From contig NZ_CAUM01000146.1 in assembly GCF_000350085.1 (NCBI RefSeq), positions 1-64,000 on the forward strand: a stretch of 64,000 nt of DNA, given 5' to 3'. Both the position numbers and the translations under genes were made by a program. The stretch comes from Mesorhizobium metallidurans STM 2683. Lineage in GTDB: Bacteria > Pseudomonadota > Alphaproteobacteria > Rhizobiales > Rhizobiaceae. A model generated the notes under the pieces. That model was not told the DNA's origin, did no database searches, and saw nothing but the letters and a program-made list of their open reading frames with translations. The stretch's first letter is position 1; every line of letters starts with the position of its first letter. Below, one piece after another: positions 26,642 to 34,834 of this stretch.

Positions 26642-27436
26642 ATGAATACTGAAACCACACAGGCATTGGCCGAACCCGGCATCCACTTCCTCGACGCGCG
26701 CGCACCTGACGGCGTGCGGCTCTACGCGATCGGCGACGTGCATGGCCGGCTCGATTTGCTGGCCGCCATGCATCGAGGAATCGCGGCGGAGATCAGCCAG
26801 GACCGGCCGGCGGACTGGCGTGTCATCCATCTTGGCGACTATGTCGATCGCGGGCCGGCCTCCAAAGGCGTTATCGACTTCCTGATCGAGGTGCGGAAAC
26901 GCGATCCGCGTTACCTGATGCTCGCCGGGAATCACGATATCGGCTTTCTCGAATTTCTCGACACCCCCGATCCGGATGGGCTGTTCATGCGCTATGGCGG
27001 CATCCAGACCGCGCAGTCCTATGGCGTGGCGCTGCCCGAGAGCGGTATTTGGTTTAGCAGGGCCGAGGCGGCGCTCCGCCAGAGGCACGCAGCACTTGTC
27101 GAGGCCGTGCCGAAAAGCCATGTCGACTTCCTGCGGTCGCTGCCGTTTTCACTGACTTTCGGCGACTTCTTCTTCTGCCATGCTGGCATCCGACCCGGCA
27201 TTACGCTGGACGAGCAGGACCCGCAGGACCTGATGTGGATCCGCGACGTCTTCCACAACCATCCCGGCCTCTATCCGAAAATCGTGGTGCATGGCCACAC
27301 GCCGGTGCCGGAGGCCGAAGTAATGGCCAACCGTGTCAACGTCGACACGCTTGCCTGGCAGTCGGGAAACCTTACCGCGCTCGTCGTGGACGGCACGGAC
27401 AAGCGAATTCTGGCGATGTCGGGTGAGAGGGGTTAG
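26642..27436 (+). CDS. Metallophosphoesterase, PrpA-type Ser/Thr phosphatase
   Basis: 264 residues with the full calcineurin-like signature: GDVHGRLDLL (31-40), GDYVDRGP (65-72), GNHD (96-99), and later FFCHAGIRPG and VVHGHTP. These bind a dinuclear metal centre. The size and motif spacing match bacterial PPP phosphatases of the PrpA/bacteriophage lambda phosphatase group, which act on phosphoproteins or Ap4A-like substrates. Single gene in the cytoplasm. Substrate unknown. Confidence 0.9.
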   Translation: MNTETTQALAEPGIHFLDARAPDGVRLYAIGDVHGRLDLLAAMHRGIAAEISQDRPADWRVIHLGDYVDRGPASKGVIDFLIEVRKRDPRYLMLAGNHDIGFLEFLDTPDPDGLFMRYGGIQTAQSYGVALPESGIWFSRAEAALRQRHAALVEAVPKSHVDFLRSLPFSLTFGDFFFCHAGIRPGITLDEQDPQDLMWIRDVFHNHPGLYPKIVVHGHTPVPEAEVMANRVNVDTLAWQSGNLTALVVDGTDKRILAMSGERG

Positions 27437-27544
27437 AGGAGCCGCCTCTGAAGGGAGCCACGCTCAAGTCGTTGCCTTGGATGTCGTTGTCCCAAACCAT
27501 GGGCCCCTCGGTCAAGCCCAAGGGCAGGCTTTCGGGCAATCGTA

Positions 27545-27685
27545 TCAGCGAAGCGCGGCGGTAACGCCGTAACCGTCGACGGCATTGTGGTTGTTGGCCA
27601 CGTCGCCGGCATAGGTGCCAAAGCCGAAAAGCACGATGGCCGACAGCATGGCAAAGGACAGAAGCGCTGCTTTCACGGACGTCAT
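27545..27685 (-). CDS. 46-residue exported or membrane mini-protein
   Basis: Starts MTSVKAALLSFAMLSAIVLF and continues through GFGTYAG to a polar tail ending GYGVTAALR. A short positively charged N-terminus followed by a long hydrophobic run gives a signal peptide or single membrane helix. Codon third positions are GC-rich like true genes. A ribosome binding site is weak (CCAGAG). Two direct 19-bp repeats lie 36-78 bp upstream in its presumed promoter. Function unknown. Confidence 0.5.
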   Translation of the reverse strand: MTSVKAALLSFAMLSAIVLFGFGTYAGDVANNHNAVDGYGVTAALR

Positions 27686-27720
27686 CTCTGGTTGAGCTTT
27701 CTGCATCTGTGCACGAGGCG

Positions 27721-27763
27721 GGTTACCAATGGGTTGAAAAGGCAGGTTACCAATAGGTTGAAA
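27721..27763. repeat. Two 19-bp direct repeats, 24-bp period
   Basis: GGTTACCAAT(G/A)GGTTGAAA occurs at 27721-27739 and 27745-27763 with one mismatch. The spacing of 24 bp and their place upstream of the minus-strand mini-gene suggest protein binding sites, but no matching regulator is adjacent. Confidence 0.7.
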
Positions 27764-28017
27764 CGAAAATACGCTTCAAAGTTTCGACGATTTCGCGCTT
27801 CTAGGCGTGTTCTGTATCGACGATGTGTCGCGCGGATCACATAAAGGTTCATCGCGGTTGCAAGGAAGATGCAGAGCGCGCGTCTTCTAGGATGGCGGGC
27901 GGACACAAGCCAAGGATGAAACAAGTCGTCCACAGAGGATTTTCGTCCGCGTGCCAAATATGCAACGTCCAGTATACAACCCGGGCGCCGCGCCCTTGCA
28001 CACGCAATATCTTCTGG

Positions 28018-28716
28018 TCAGATCGTCGCCACCCAGGCGCGGGCTATGGCCAGGCCAGCGGCATCGGCCCGCGGTCCGTTGCGGGCCATTTCACCATCGA
28101 GCTCGCCGGACCAGTCCGGATGCCGGGCAGCGATCAGCAGGGCGAAGGATGCGCTCCAGTCACGGACCATCGGCCGGTCGGCCTCGAAGTGAAATTGGAA
28201 GCCGTAGACCGCGCGGCCGATGCGGAAGGCCTGGTTCTCGGCGACGTCATTGCCGGCCAGCCGCACGGCGTTTTCAGGCAACGCAAACGTATCGTCATGC
28301 CATTGGAAGATGGGAAAGTTTTCGGGCAGTGCGCCGAGCACCGGATCGACTTTGGCATCGGGCGTCAGCGATACGCCGCGCCAGCCAAATTCATTGGCCG
28401 CGCCGATGCGGTTCTCGCCGCCGAAGGCGCGGGCGACCAACTGGCTGCCAAGACAGATGCCGAGCACGGCACGGTCCTTGTCGGCGAAATCGCGGGTCAG
28501 TTCGAGCAGCGCGGGAAAATAGGGATAGTCGTCGTCGGCCAGCGCATTCTGGCCGCCGCCAAGCACCACCATCGCGTCATGCTGGGCGGCATCCTCCGGC
28601 AGGGCTTCGCCCTGATAGGGGCGGCGCAGATCGAGGTCGGCGCCAGCTTCCGCAAGTGCCGCGCCGACCTGGCCGAGGCCGGTGTTGTCGTAATTCTGGA
28701 CCACCAGCACCCGCAT
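28018..28716 (-). CDS. Type 1 glutamine amidotransferase
   Basis: 232 residues of the class I GATase fold. The nucleophile elbow GICLGSQ holds Cys88 and the catalytic His-Glu are in YGFQFHFE (His176, Glu178). The oxyanion region GGGQNA is at 53-58. Stand-alone GATases of this kind are often labelled GMP synthase-like; they hydrolyse glutamine or act on gamma-glutamyl compounds. There is no synthetase domain or obvious partner gene next to it, so the substrate is unknown. It is divergent from the following hypothetical gene. Confidence 0.88.
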   Translation of the reverse strand: MRVLVVQNYDNTGLGQVGAALAEAGADLDLRRPYQGEALPEDAAQHDAMVVLGGGQNALADDDYPYFPALLELTRDFADKDRAVLGICLGSQLVARAFGGENRIGAANEFGWRGVSLTPDAKVDPVLGALPENFPIFQWHDDTFALPENAVRLAGNDVAENQAFRIGRAVYGFQFHFEADRPMVRDWSASFALLIAARHPDWSGELDGEMARNGPRADAAGLAIARAWVATI

Positions 28717-28804
28717 CGAAAAAACCTACTGACATGAAAATGATGTCACGAGCGATATCATGGCGTCGGCGTTGCAGCCAAGATGCGTATTCGGGGAGAA
28801 AACT

Positions 28805-29446
28805 ATGCCACTGCAGAACCGCGTCGATCCGTTCGGCTTGATCCGCGCCGTGCCCGAACGTGGCCTGTTCACGGGCAATCGCGGCATCATCCATGACCCC
28901 CAAACGAAGACGCTGCTGAAGAAGCGCTGGGCGTTGCAGGCCTGGATTATCTGTGTGTGCGAGTTCCGTGACGTGCGGCGCGAGCCGATGGGGCGCAACC
29001 GGCCAGGCGGCAAGGCAGGTTGGACCGAGTTGTTTTTCCTCGACGAGGTGACGGCGCTGTCAGCCGGCCACCGGCCCTGCTTCTTCTGCCGGCGCGAGCG
29101 GGCGAGCGATTTCGTCCGGCGCTTCGGGATGGCCTTCAGCATTGCCGAGCCACGCGTGCCGATGGTCGACAAGCGGCTGCATAGGGAGCGGCTGGCGTCG
29201 GGCGGGCGACCGCGGGCGGTGGATGAGCTTGCGGGGCTGCCGGACGGCGCCATGGTCGCGGATGAAGCCAAGGCCTATGCGCTGCGCGGCGGCAAGGCAT
29301 TGCGCTGGTCGTTTGCCGGCTATGACGAAGTGGTGGGGTTCGATCGCTTTGCCTGCCGTCCGCTCAGCCTGCTTACGCCGGCAACCACTCTTTGCGTGCT
29401 GAGGCAAGGCTACGAGCCGGTCTGGCATCCCACCGCCGAGGCTTGA
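28805..29446 (+). CDS. Conserved hypothetical protein with CxxC motif
   Basis: 213 residues from the ATG at 28805, which has GGGGAG 7 nt upstream; the frame extends back to 28760 without support. The protein begins MPLQNRVDPFGLIRAVPERG and carries one CFFCRRERA motif around residue 97, then a basic central region. The single CxxC may bind metal or be redox active. No catalytic family is recognised. It lies 31 bp before rsmE in the same direction, so cotranscription is likely. Confidence 0.75.
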   Translation: MPLQNRVDPFGLIRAVPERGLFTGNRGIIHDPQTKTLLKKRWALQAWIICVCEFRDVRREPMGRNRPGGKAGWTELFFLDEVTALSAGHRPCFFCRRERASDFVRRFGMAFSIAEPRVPMVDKRLHRERLASGGRPRAVDELAGLPDGAMVADEAKAYALRGGKALRWSFAGYDEVVGFDRFACRPLSLLTPATTLCVLRQGYEPVWHPTAEA

Positions 29447-29477
29447 CGGCAGCGGCCGGCTCGCCCATTCCTCGACA

Positions 29478-30212
29478 ATGCGCGCCAATTACAAGATGCA
29501 GCGGCTGTTCGTGCCGGACGACCTCGGACCCGACATCGAGATCGAAGCGAGCCAGCAGCAAAGCCACTATCTGATGCATGTGCTGCGGCTTGGCGAAGGC
29601 GCCGAAATCCTGGTGTTCAACGGCCGCGACGGCGAATGGTCGGCGGCAATCGCCGCCAGGTCGAAAAAGTCGGTGCGCCTGAAGGTTCTGACCCTGCAGC
29701 GGCCGCAGCCGCCGCTGCCCGATCTCGTCTATTGCTTTGCGCCGCTCAAGCAAGGGCGGCTCGATTATCTCGTCCAGAAGGCGGTCGAGATGGGCGCCGG
29801 CATCCTGCAGCCGGTCATCACCCAGCACACGCAAGTGGCAAAGCCCGGCATCGAACGCCTGCGCGCCAATGTCGTCGAGGCGGCCGAACAATGCGGCATA
29901 CTGGCGGTGCCGGAGTTGCGCGAAGCGGAAAAATTCGAACGCCTGCTCAACAACTGGGACAGAGAGCGACGGCTGATCTTCTGCGACGAGGACGCCTCGA
30001 CCAACAATCCTCTGCCCGCGCTGCAAGGGCTGAGGGAAAAGAAGCTCGGGCTGCTGGTCGGACCGGAAGGCGGCTTTTCCGACGACGAGCGCAAGATGCT
30101 GAGGGCGCTGCCCTTCGTCACCGCCATTCCGCTCGGCCCCCACATCCTGCGCGCCGACACGGCCGCGGTGGCCGCACTTGCGGTGATACAGGCGACGATC
30201 GGCGATTGGTGA
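29478..30212 (+). CDS. rsmE: 16S rRNA (uracil1498-N3)-methyltransferase
   Basis: 244 residues, normal RsmE size. N-terminal PUA-like part with SQQQSHYLMHVLRLGEG, then the SPOUT knot with LVGPEGGFSDDE and LGPHILRADTAAVAAL, the AdoMet-binding signature. It methylates U1498 of 16S rRNA in the assembled 30S subunit. Start is uncertain: ATG 29478 and 29496 (MQRLFVPDD) both lack a clear ribosome binding site; the shorter form also fits the family. Confidence 0.93.
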   Translation: MRANYKMQRLFVPDDLGPDIEIEASQQQSHYLMHVLRLGEGAEILVFNGRDGEWSAAIAARSKKSVRLKVLTLQRPQPPLPDLVYCFAPLKQGRLDYLVQKAVEMGAGILQPVITQHTQVAKPGIERLRANVVEAAEQCGILAVPELREAEKFERLLNNWDRERRLIFCDEDASTNNPLPALQGLREKKLGLLVGPEGGFSDDERKMLRALPFVTAIPLGPHILRADTAAVAALAVIQATIGDW

Positions 30213-30313
30213 GAGCCGGCATGAATCAATTCCTCTTGACCTGTGGCTCAGGATTTTTCTCTTGATCGGCTACTGACATTTCGTCCATTTAGCGCCCGCG
30301 GTCGTCCGACCGC

Positions 30314-30357
30314 CTACAGCGCCGCGCGCCCTTTCGGACGCGCAAAGGACGCTGTAG
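30314..30357. repeat. Short palindromic repeat before gshA
   Basis: CTACAGC (30314-30320) and GCTGTAG (30351-30357) enclose an inner GCGCG/CGCGC stem. The outer words plus following CACTTTGATC are a recurrent short repeat in Rhizobiales intergenic DNA. It lies 19 bp upstream of the gshA start and may influence its mRNA leader. Confidence 0.65.
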
Positions 30358-30376
30358 CACTTTGATCGGGACTTTT

Positions 30377-31750
30377 ATGGCGCGCGACACAACCGATTTC
30401 CGGCCCATTGAAGGCGTCGACGAGCTTGTCGAGCACCTGGCCGAAGGCAACAAGCCGCGCGACAAATGGCGCATCGGCACCGAACACGAGAAATTCCCGT
30501 TCTATGTCGACGGCAATGCGCCGGTGCCCTATGGCGGCGAGCGTGGCATCCGAGCCATCCTCGAAGGCATGCAGGATAAGCTCGGCTGGGACCCGATCAT
30601 CGACGACGGCCGCATCATCGGCCTGGTCGAGCCGACCGGCCAGGGAGCGATTTCGCTGGAGCCCGGCGGCCAGTTCGAACTGTCCGGCGCGCCGCTGGAA
30701 ACGATCCACCAGACCTGCCGCGAGGGCAACGCGCATCTGGCGCAGGTGCGCGAGATCGCCGAGCCTATGGGCATCCGATTTCTCGGCCTTGGCGGCAGCC
30801 CGAAATGGTCGCTGGCCGAGACGCCGAAAATGCCGAAGTCGCGCTACGAGATCATGACGCGCTACATGCCCAAGGTCGGCAGCAAGGGCCTCGACATGAT
30901 GTACCGCACCTGCACCATCCAGGTTAACCTCGACTTCGAGAGCGAGGCGGACATGCGCCGCAAGATGCAGGTGTCGCTGAAGCTGCAGCCGCTGTCGACG
31001 GCGCTGTTCGCCAACTCGCCTTTCACCGAAGGCCGGCCCAACGGCTTGCAGAGCTGGCGCGGCGACATCTGGCGCGACACCGACAACCAGCGCTCGGGCC
31101 TGCTCCAATTCTGCTTCTCGTCCGAATTCGGCTTTGCCGATTATGTCGAATGGGCGCTCGACGTGCCGATGTATTTCGTCATCCGCGACGGCCATTATCA
31201 CGACATGACGCACGTTACTTTCCGCCAGTTCATGGCGGGTGCGGCCCGCAACGAGATACCGGACGGGTTGCCGACGATGGGCGACTGGGCGAACCATCTG
31301 TCGACGCTGTTTCCCGACGTGCGGCTGAAGCGGTTCCTTGAAATGCGCGGCGCCGATGGCGGGCCATGGCGACGCATCTGCGCGCTGCCGGCCTTCTGGG
31401 TCGGGCTGCTCTACGACGAGGCAGCGCTCGACGCAGCCGAAGCGCTGACCTCGAACTGGACCTATGAAGAGGTGCTGGCGATGCGCAACGCCGTACCGGA
31501 ACAAGGCATTTCGGCGCCTTTCCGCAACACCACCTTGCGCGAGATCGCGCGCGACGTGCTGGTCATCTCGCGCACGGGACTGAAGAACCGCTGCAAGAGG
31601 AACCGCGACGGTTACGACGAAACCTCGTTCCTCAACACATTGGAGGAAGTCGTCGCGCGCGGCACGACCAGTGCCGAAGAGATGCTCTCAGCCTATCATA
31701 CGCGCTGGGGCGGCTCGATCGAGCCGGTGTTCATGGAATATGCGTATTAA
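30377..31750 (+). CDS. gshA: Glutamate-cysteine ligase (proteobacterial/plant type)
   Basis: 457 residues from ATG 30377. Matches the class 3 glutamate-cysteine ligases of alphaproteobacteria and plants: WRIGTEHEKFPF near the start (metal and substrate binding), EPGGQFELSGAPLETIHQTC, FLGLGGSPKW and MMYRTCTIQVNLD. It joins glutamate and cysteine using ATP, the first step of glutathione synthesis in the cytoplasm. Single gene downstream of rsmE. The two Cys that form the redox switch in the plant enzyme were not assessed. Confidence 0.94.
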   Translation: MARDTTDFRPIEGVDELVEHLAEGNKPRDKWRIGTEHEKFPFYVDGNAPVPYGGERGIRAILEGMQDKLGWDPIIDDGRIIGLVEPTGQGAISLEPGGQFELSGAPLETIHQTCREGNAHLAQVREIAEPMGIRFLGLGGSPKWSLAETPKMPKSRYEIMTRYMPKVGSKGLDMMYRTCTIQVNLDFESEADMRRKMQVSLKLQPLSTALFANSPFTEGRPNGLQSWRGDIWRDTDNQRSGLLQFCFSSEFGFADYVEWALDVPMYFVIRDGHYHDMTHVTFRQFMAGAARNEIPDGLPTMGDWANHLSTLFPDVRLKRFLEMRGADGGPWRRICALPAFWVGLLYDEAALDAAEALTSNWTYEEVLAMRNAVPEQGISAPFRNTTLREIARDVLVISRTGLKNRCKRNRDGYDETSFLNTLEEVVARGTTSAEEMLSAYHTRWGGSIEPVFMEYAY

Positions 31751-31852
31751 CGTTTCGCTATCCGCCTGACCGACTACTCGGCAGAAGTCGCTTCAAACAG
31801 TCATGGAAACGAACTAGACTTCTCCAACGAGGATTTTCCCGAGGAGAGATCA

Positions 31853-33010
31853 ATGCCTTCCTTGTTCGACATTCTGGCGCAGGCCCAGAACGGCAATGGC
31901 ATGCAGGCGCTTGCCCAACAGTTCGGGCTTTCGCAGCAGCAGACGCAGTCGGCGGTCGAGGCGCTGCTGCCTGCCTTTTCGCAAGGGCTGAAGCGCAATA
32001 CGTCCGACCCCAACGGGCTCGGCTCCTTCATGACGGCGATGGCCAGCGGCCAGCACGCCAAATATTTCGAGAACCCGGCAGCGGCCTTTTCGCAACCCGG
32101 CGTCGACGAAGGCAATGGCATTCTCGGGCATTTGTTCGGCTCGAAGGATCTGTCGCGCGCCGTTGCCGGCCAGGCTGCACAGGCCAGCGGCGTCAGCCAA
32201 CAGGTCTTGCAGCAGATGCTGCCCTCGGTCGCTTCGATGGTCATGGGCGGATTGTTCAAGCAGACCAACAACCAGATGCAGGCGGCCGGCGGCTTCGGCG
32301 GCAGCGGCAATCCGCTCGGCGAACTTATCGAGCAGATGATGCGGCAGGCGGGCGGCGGCGCCCAGGCCCCACAACAACGCCAGGCGCCGCAGTCTGCAAA
32401 CCCGGCCGACAATCCGCTTGGCAAGGTGCTGCAGGACATATTCGGCGGCGGCGGCCAGCAGCCGCAAGGCCAGCCGCAGCAGACGCAGAACCCGACGGGC
32501 GACAATCCGCTCGGCAAGGTGCTGCAGGACATGTTCGGCGGCGGCGGCCAGCAGCCGCAAGGCCAGCCGCAGCAGACGCAAAACCCGACGGGCGACAATC
32601 CGCTCGGCAAGGTGCTGCAGGACATGTTCGGCGGCGGCCAGCGGCAGCAGACGCAGAATCCGATGGGCGACAATCCGCTCGGCAAGGTGCTGCAGGACAT
32701 GTTCGGCGGCGGCCAGCAGCCGCAAGGCCAGCCGCAGCAGACGCAGAACCCGATGGGCGACAATCCGCTCGGCAAGGTGCTGCAGGACATGTTCGGCGGC
32801 GGCCAGGCAGACGGCATGGCTGGCGGGCAGCCGGCGCCGCGGCAACGCCAGGCGCCGCAGCCCGCGCCCAATCCGAGCGGCAGGCCGACGAATCCATTCG
32901 ACGATCTGTTCGGCAAAATGTTCGAGACAGGTGCGCAGCAGCGCGACGACTACCAGAAGGGCATGGAGTCGATCTTCGACCAGTTCAAGCAGGGGATGGG
33001 TCGGCGGTAG
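31853..33010 (+). CDS. DUF937 domain protein with C-terminal repeats
   Basis: 385 residues. The first 150 match DUF937 (MPSLFDILAQAQNGNGMQALAQ, FGLSQQQTQSAVEALLPAF, MLPSVASMVMGGLF), a helical domain of unknown function found in YidB-like proteins. From about residue 183 to 320 there are five tandem units of NPLGKVLQDMFGGG joined by Gln/Pro/Gly linkers, then a sixth degenerate one (NPFDDLFGKMFETG). Each unit resembles a short amphipathic helix on a flexible string. GAGGAG precedes the start. No signal peptide; probably cytoplasmic. Function unknown. Confidence 0.85.
   Translation: MPSLFDILAQAQNGNGMQALAQQFGLSQQQTQSAVEALLPAFSQGLKRNTSDPNGLGSFMTAMASGQHAKYFENPAAAFSQPGVDEGNGILGHLFGSKDLSRAVAGQAAQASGVSQQVLQQMLPSVASMVMGGLFKQTNNQMQAAGGFGGSGNPLGELIEQMMRQAGGGAQAPQQRQAPQSANPADNPLGKVLQDIFGGGGQQPQGQPQQTQNPTGDNPLGKVLQDMFGGGGQQPQGQPQQTQNPTGDNPLGKVLQDMFGGGQRQQTQNPMGDNPLGKVLQDMFGGGQQPQGQPQQTQNPMGDNPLGKVLQDMFGGGQADGMAGGQPAPRQRQAPQPAPNPSGRPTNPFDDLFGKMFETGAQQRDDYQKGMESIFDQFKQGMGRR
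32398..32812 (+). repeat. Tandem repeats within DUF937 gene
   Basis: Five near-identical units encoding DNPLGKVLQDMFGGG with Q/P/G linkers. Full units are about 93 bp; the third unit has a shortened linker (GGGQRQQTQ) of about 69 bp. High nucleotide identity indicates recent duplication or ongoing homogenisation. Confidence 0.85.
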
Positions 33011-33033
33011 GATTGCCGCTGACCCACGCGGCG

Positions 33034-33212
33034 TCGTCATCCTGGGGCGGAGCAAGGAGCGAAGCGACGCGGCGCAGACCCCAGGATCCATGCCGTGACC
33101 TGAGAGCGCCGCTTTGGTGCAAAATTCTGTTCCGATGCATCCTCGACTGAGGTCACGGCATGGATCCTTGGGTCTGCGCTCCGCTTCGCGTCGCTACGCC
33201 CAAGGATGACGA
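33034..33212. repeat. Large imperfect inverted repeat downstream of DUF937 gene
   Basis: Left arm 33034-33102 and right arm 33150-33212 are imperfect reverse complements over more than 60 bp (CGTCATCCTGGGG with CCAAGGATGACG; AGACCCCAGGATCCATGCCG with CGGCATGGATCCTTGGGTCT). The 47-bp middle is unrelated. Elements with this CGTCATCC...GGATGACG border are common in Mesorhizobium-like genomes. It has no coding capacity, so it may be a MITE-like or structural repeat. Confidence 0.8.
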
Positions 33213-33220
33213 AGCTGAGG

Positions 33221-33251
33221 AAAAAATGCCCGGTCCTCGCGGGACCGGGCA
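33221..33251 (-). terminator. Rho-independent terminator for DUF1127 gene
   Basis: Read on the minus strand: TGCCCGGTCC, 5-nt loop, GGACCGGGCA, then TTTTTT. A 10-bp perfect GC stem with a T-tract, 105 bp beyond the DUF1127 stop. Confidence 0.88.
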
Positions 33252-33355
33252 GGATGCAGGCGGCCGGGGGGAGCCGGCAGGGAGTGGGAGCCTGCGATAG
33301 TCTTTGGTTGCGTTGACTCCAAAAGAAGTTCAACGCCACCGAAACAGCAACTTGG

Positions 33356-33643
33356 TCAGGCCACCTTACGCGCCAGATCCTCGATCGTGTCCGCGCGGCC
33401 GGTGGCGATCGCACGCAACCTGACCGTCGGATCGCGGCCGAACGGCACATTGGCGACGTGCAGGTCGGCGCGCGTCAAGCCGATGTCGGCGAACTCGGCG
33501 TCCGACATCTCGCCAAGGCGATAGAAGGCGCGGCGGTTTTTCCAGGCCCGGTAGGCATTGGCGACCGCATTGGCCACGCGCGTCGCAACGGCCGGACGCG
33601 TGGTGATGCGCGAGGTCTCGGTGGCGAAATCATACGTAGCCAT
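33356..33643 (-). CDS. DUF1127 domain protein
   Basis: 95 residues from the ATG at 33643, with AAGGAGG upstream. The central part (AYRAWKNRRAFYRLGEMSDAEFADIGLTRADLH) is the DUF1127 helical motif rich in Arg and aromatic residues. Small DUF1127 proteins in alphaproteobacteria have been linked to RNA binding and phosphate or carbon metabolism; longer forms like this one are mostly uncharacterised. It is divergent from a LysR regulator gene, a conserved pairing that suggests the regulator controls it. A strong terminator follows. Confidence 0.88.
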   Translation of the reverse strand: MATYDFATETSRITTRPAVATRVANAVANAYRAWKNRRAFYRLGEMSDAEFADIGLTRADLHVANVPFGRDPTVRLRAIATGRADTIEDLARKVA

Positions 33644-33819
33644 GTCAGCCTCCTTCGGAGTCGAGCGGACGAAGCCGGGCAACCGGTGCTGGGAGGAGCA
33701 CCGTTCCGGTTCCGATTCACATGCCTTCATGTGGATGGCGCTAATTTGCCATCGTTCGATTGATTAATCCAACGAATGTTTCTAATCTTTAGCATCAACA
33801 CTAGTGATGGATTAGGCCT

Positions 33820-34776
33820 ATGAAAGCGCCTCTCGATCTCGATCAGTTGCAAACCTTCATCTCAATCGTCGACACCGGCAGCTTCACCCGCGCAGCCGAA
33901 GAAGTGCACCGTACGCAGTCGGCGGTGTCCATGCAGATGCGCCGGCTGGAGGAGCGGATCGGCAAGCCGCTGTTCGAGAAGGACGGGCGCACCAACAGGC
34001 TGACCGAGGAAGGCGACAGGCTGCTTTCCTATGCAAGACGCTTGCTGTTCCTGAACCGGGAAACACTGGCCGCCTTCGATGACCGGCGGCTCGAAGGCAC
34101 GATCCGCATTGGTACGCCGGACGACTATGCCGATCGCTTCCTGCCTGAGATCATGGCGCGTTTCGCGCGCTCCAACCCGCGTGTCGAGCTGACCGTAATC
34201 TGCGAACCGACGCCAGGGCTGGTCGAACATATCAAGCGCGGCAATCTCGATCTGGCCCTGGTGACGCACAATGACGCGCACGGCCAATCGGAAGTGGTGC
34301 GGCGCGAGCCGCTGCTGTGGGTCACCTCGGCCAACCATGCGACGCATGAGCAGGACGTGCTGCCGATGGCCTTCGGCCGGCCGAACTGCATCTGGCGGCG
34401 CGCCGCCGTCGATGTGCTCGACCGGCAGAATCGCGACTATCGCATCCTGTTCACCAGCTTCTCGGCAACCGTGATCACCGCTGCCGTGCTGTCCGGCCTG
34501 GCGATCTCAGTGCTGCCGGAATGCGCGCTCAGGCCCGGCATGCGGGTGCTGGGCGATGCCGACGGGTTCGCCATCCTGCCAGATTGCCGCATCGGCATCA
34601 TGCGCGGCCAGACCTCGCGGCCGGAAATCGTCGACGCGCTGGCCCGCCATATCTCGGAAAGCCTGGATAATATTTCGGTGCCGATCAGCGAAGAGACCGG
34701 AACCTTCGACTTCGCCGCGCTCGCCTTTTCGAAGATGAAGCGGACCAAGCCGAACCAGATACTGCCGGGCTGGTGA
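33820..34776 (+). CDS. LysR-family transcriptional regulator
   Basis: 318 residues. N-terminal winged helix (LDQLQTFISIVDTGSFTRAAEEVHRTQSAVSMQMRRLEE) followed by a periplasmic-binding-like effector domain (GTIRIGTPDDYADRFLPEIM). It is transcribed away from the DUF1127 gene with 176 bp between starts; that AT-rich gap (33720-33800) is the likely operator region. LysR proteins usually regulate the divergent neighbour. Effector unknown. xseA begins 58 bp downstream but is probably independent. Confidence 0.92.
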   Translation: MKAPLDLDQLQTFISIVDTGSFTRAAEEVHRTQSAVSMQMRRLEERIGKPLFEKDGRTNRLTEEGDRLLSYARRLLFLNRETLAAFDDRRLEGTIRIGTPDDYADRFLPEIMARFARSNPRVELTVICEPTPGLVEHIKRGNLDLALVTHNDAHGQSEVVRREPLLWVTSANHATHEQDVLPMAFGRPNCIWRRAAVDVLDRQNRDYRILFTSFSATVITAAVLSGLAISVLPECALRPGMRVLGDADGFAILPDCRIGIMRGQTSRPEIVDALARHISESLDNISVPISEETGTFDFAALAFSKMKRTKPNQILPGW

Positions 34777-34834
34777 GACAGATGTCGGCACCAGCCGCCT
34801 TGACGCGGGCGGACAACCGTCCCTCAATCGGCCC

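Larger units (their letters stand above)
27437..28017. other. Low-coding region with mini-gene and AT-rich segment
   Basis: Besides the 46-residue frame, no supported gene is seen in these 580 bp. The part 27715-27860 is distinctly AT-richer than the surroundings and contains the direct repeats. Longer open frames on both strands here are mostly antisense extensions of neighbours. Confidence 0.6.

Noticed and set aside
27682..27957. 91-codon minus-strand frame MARGRKSSVDDL
   Set aside because: Lies across the AT-rich repeat region, no ribosome binding site, very high Arg content; not supported as a gene.
32398..32812. Regular repeats as a CRISPR array
   Set aside because: Units are in-frame coding repeats with no variable spacers, and no cas genes are near.
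31850..33091. Repeat-rich minus-strand frame opposite the DUF937 gene
   Set aside because: The repeats come from the plus-strand tandem units. The plus strand has a good ribosome binding site and a known domain.
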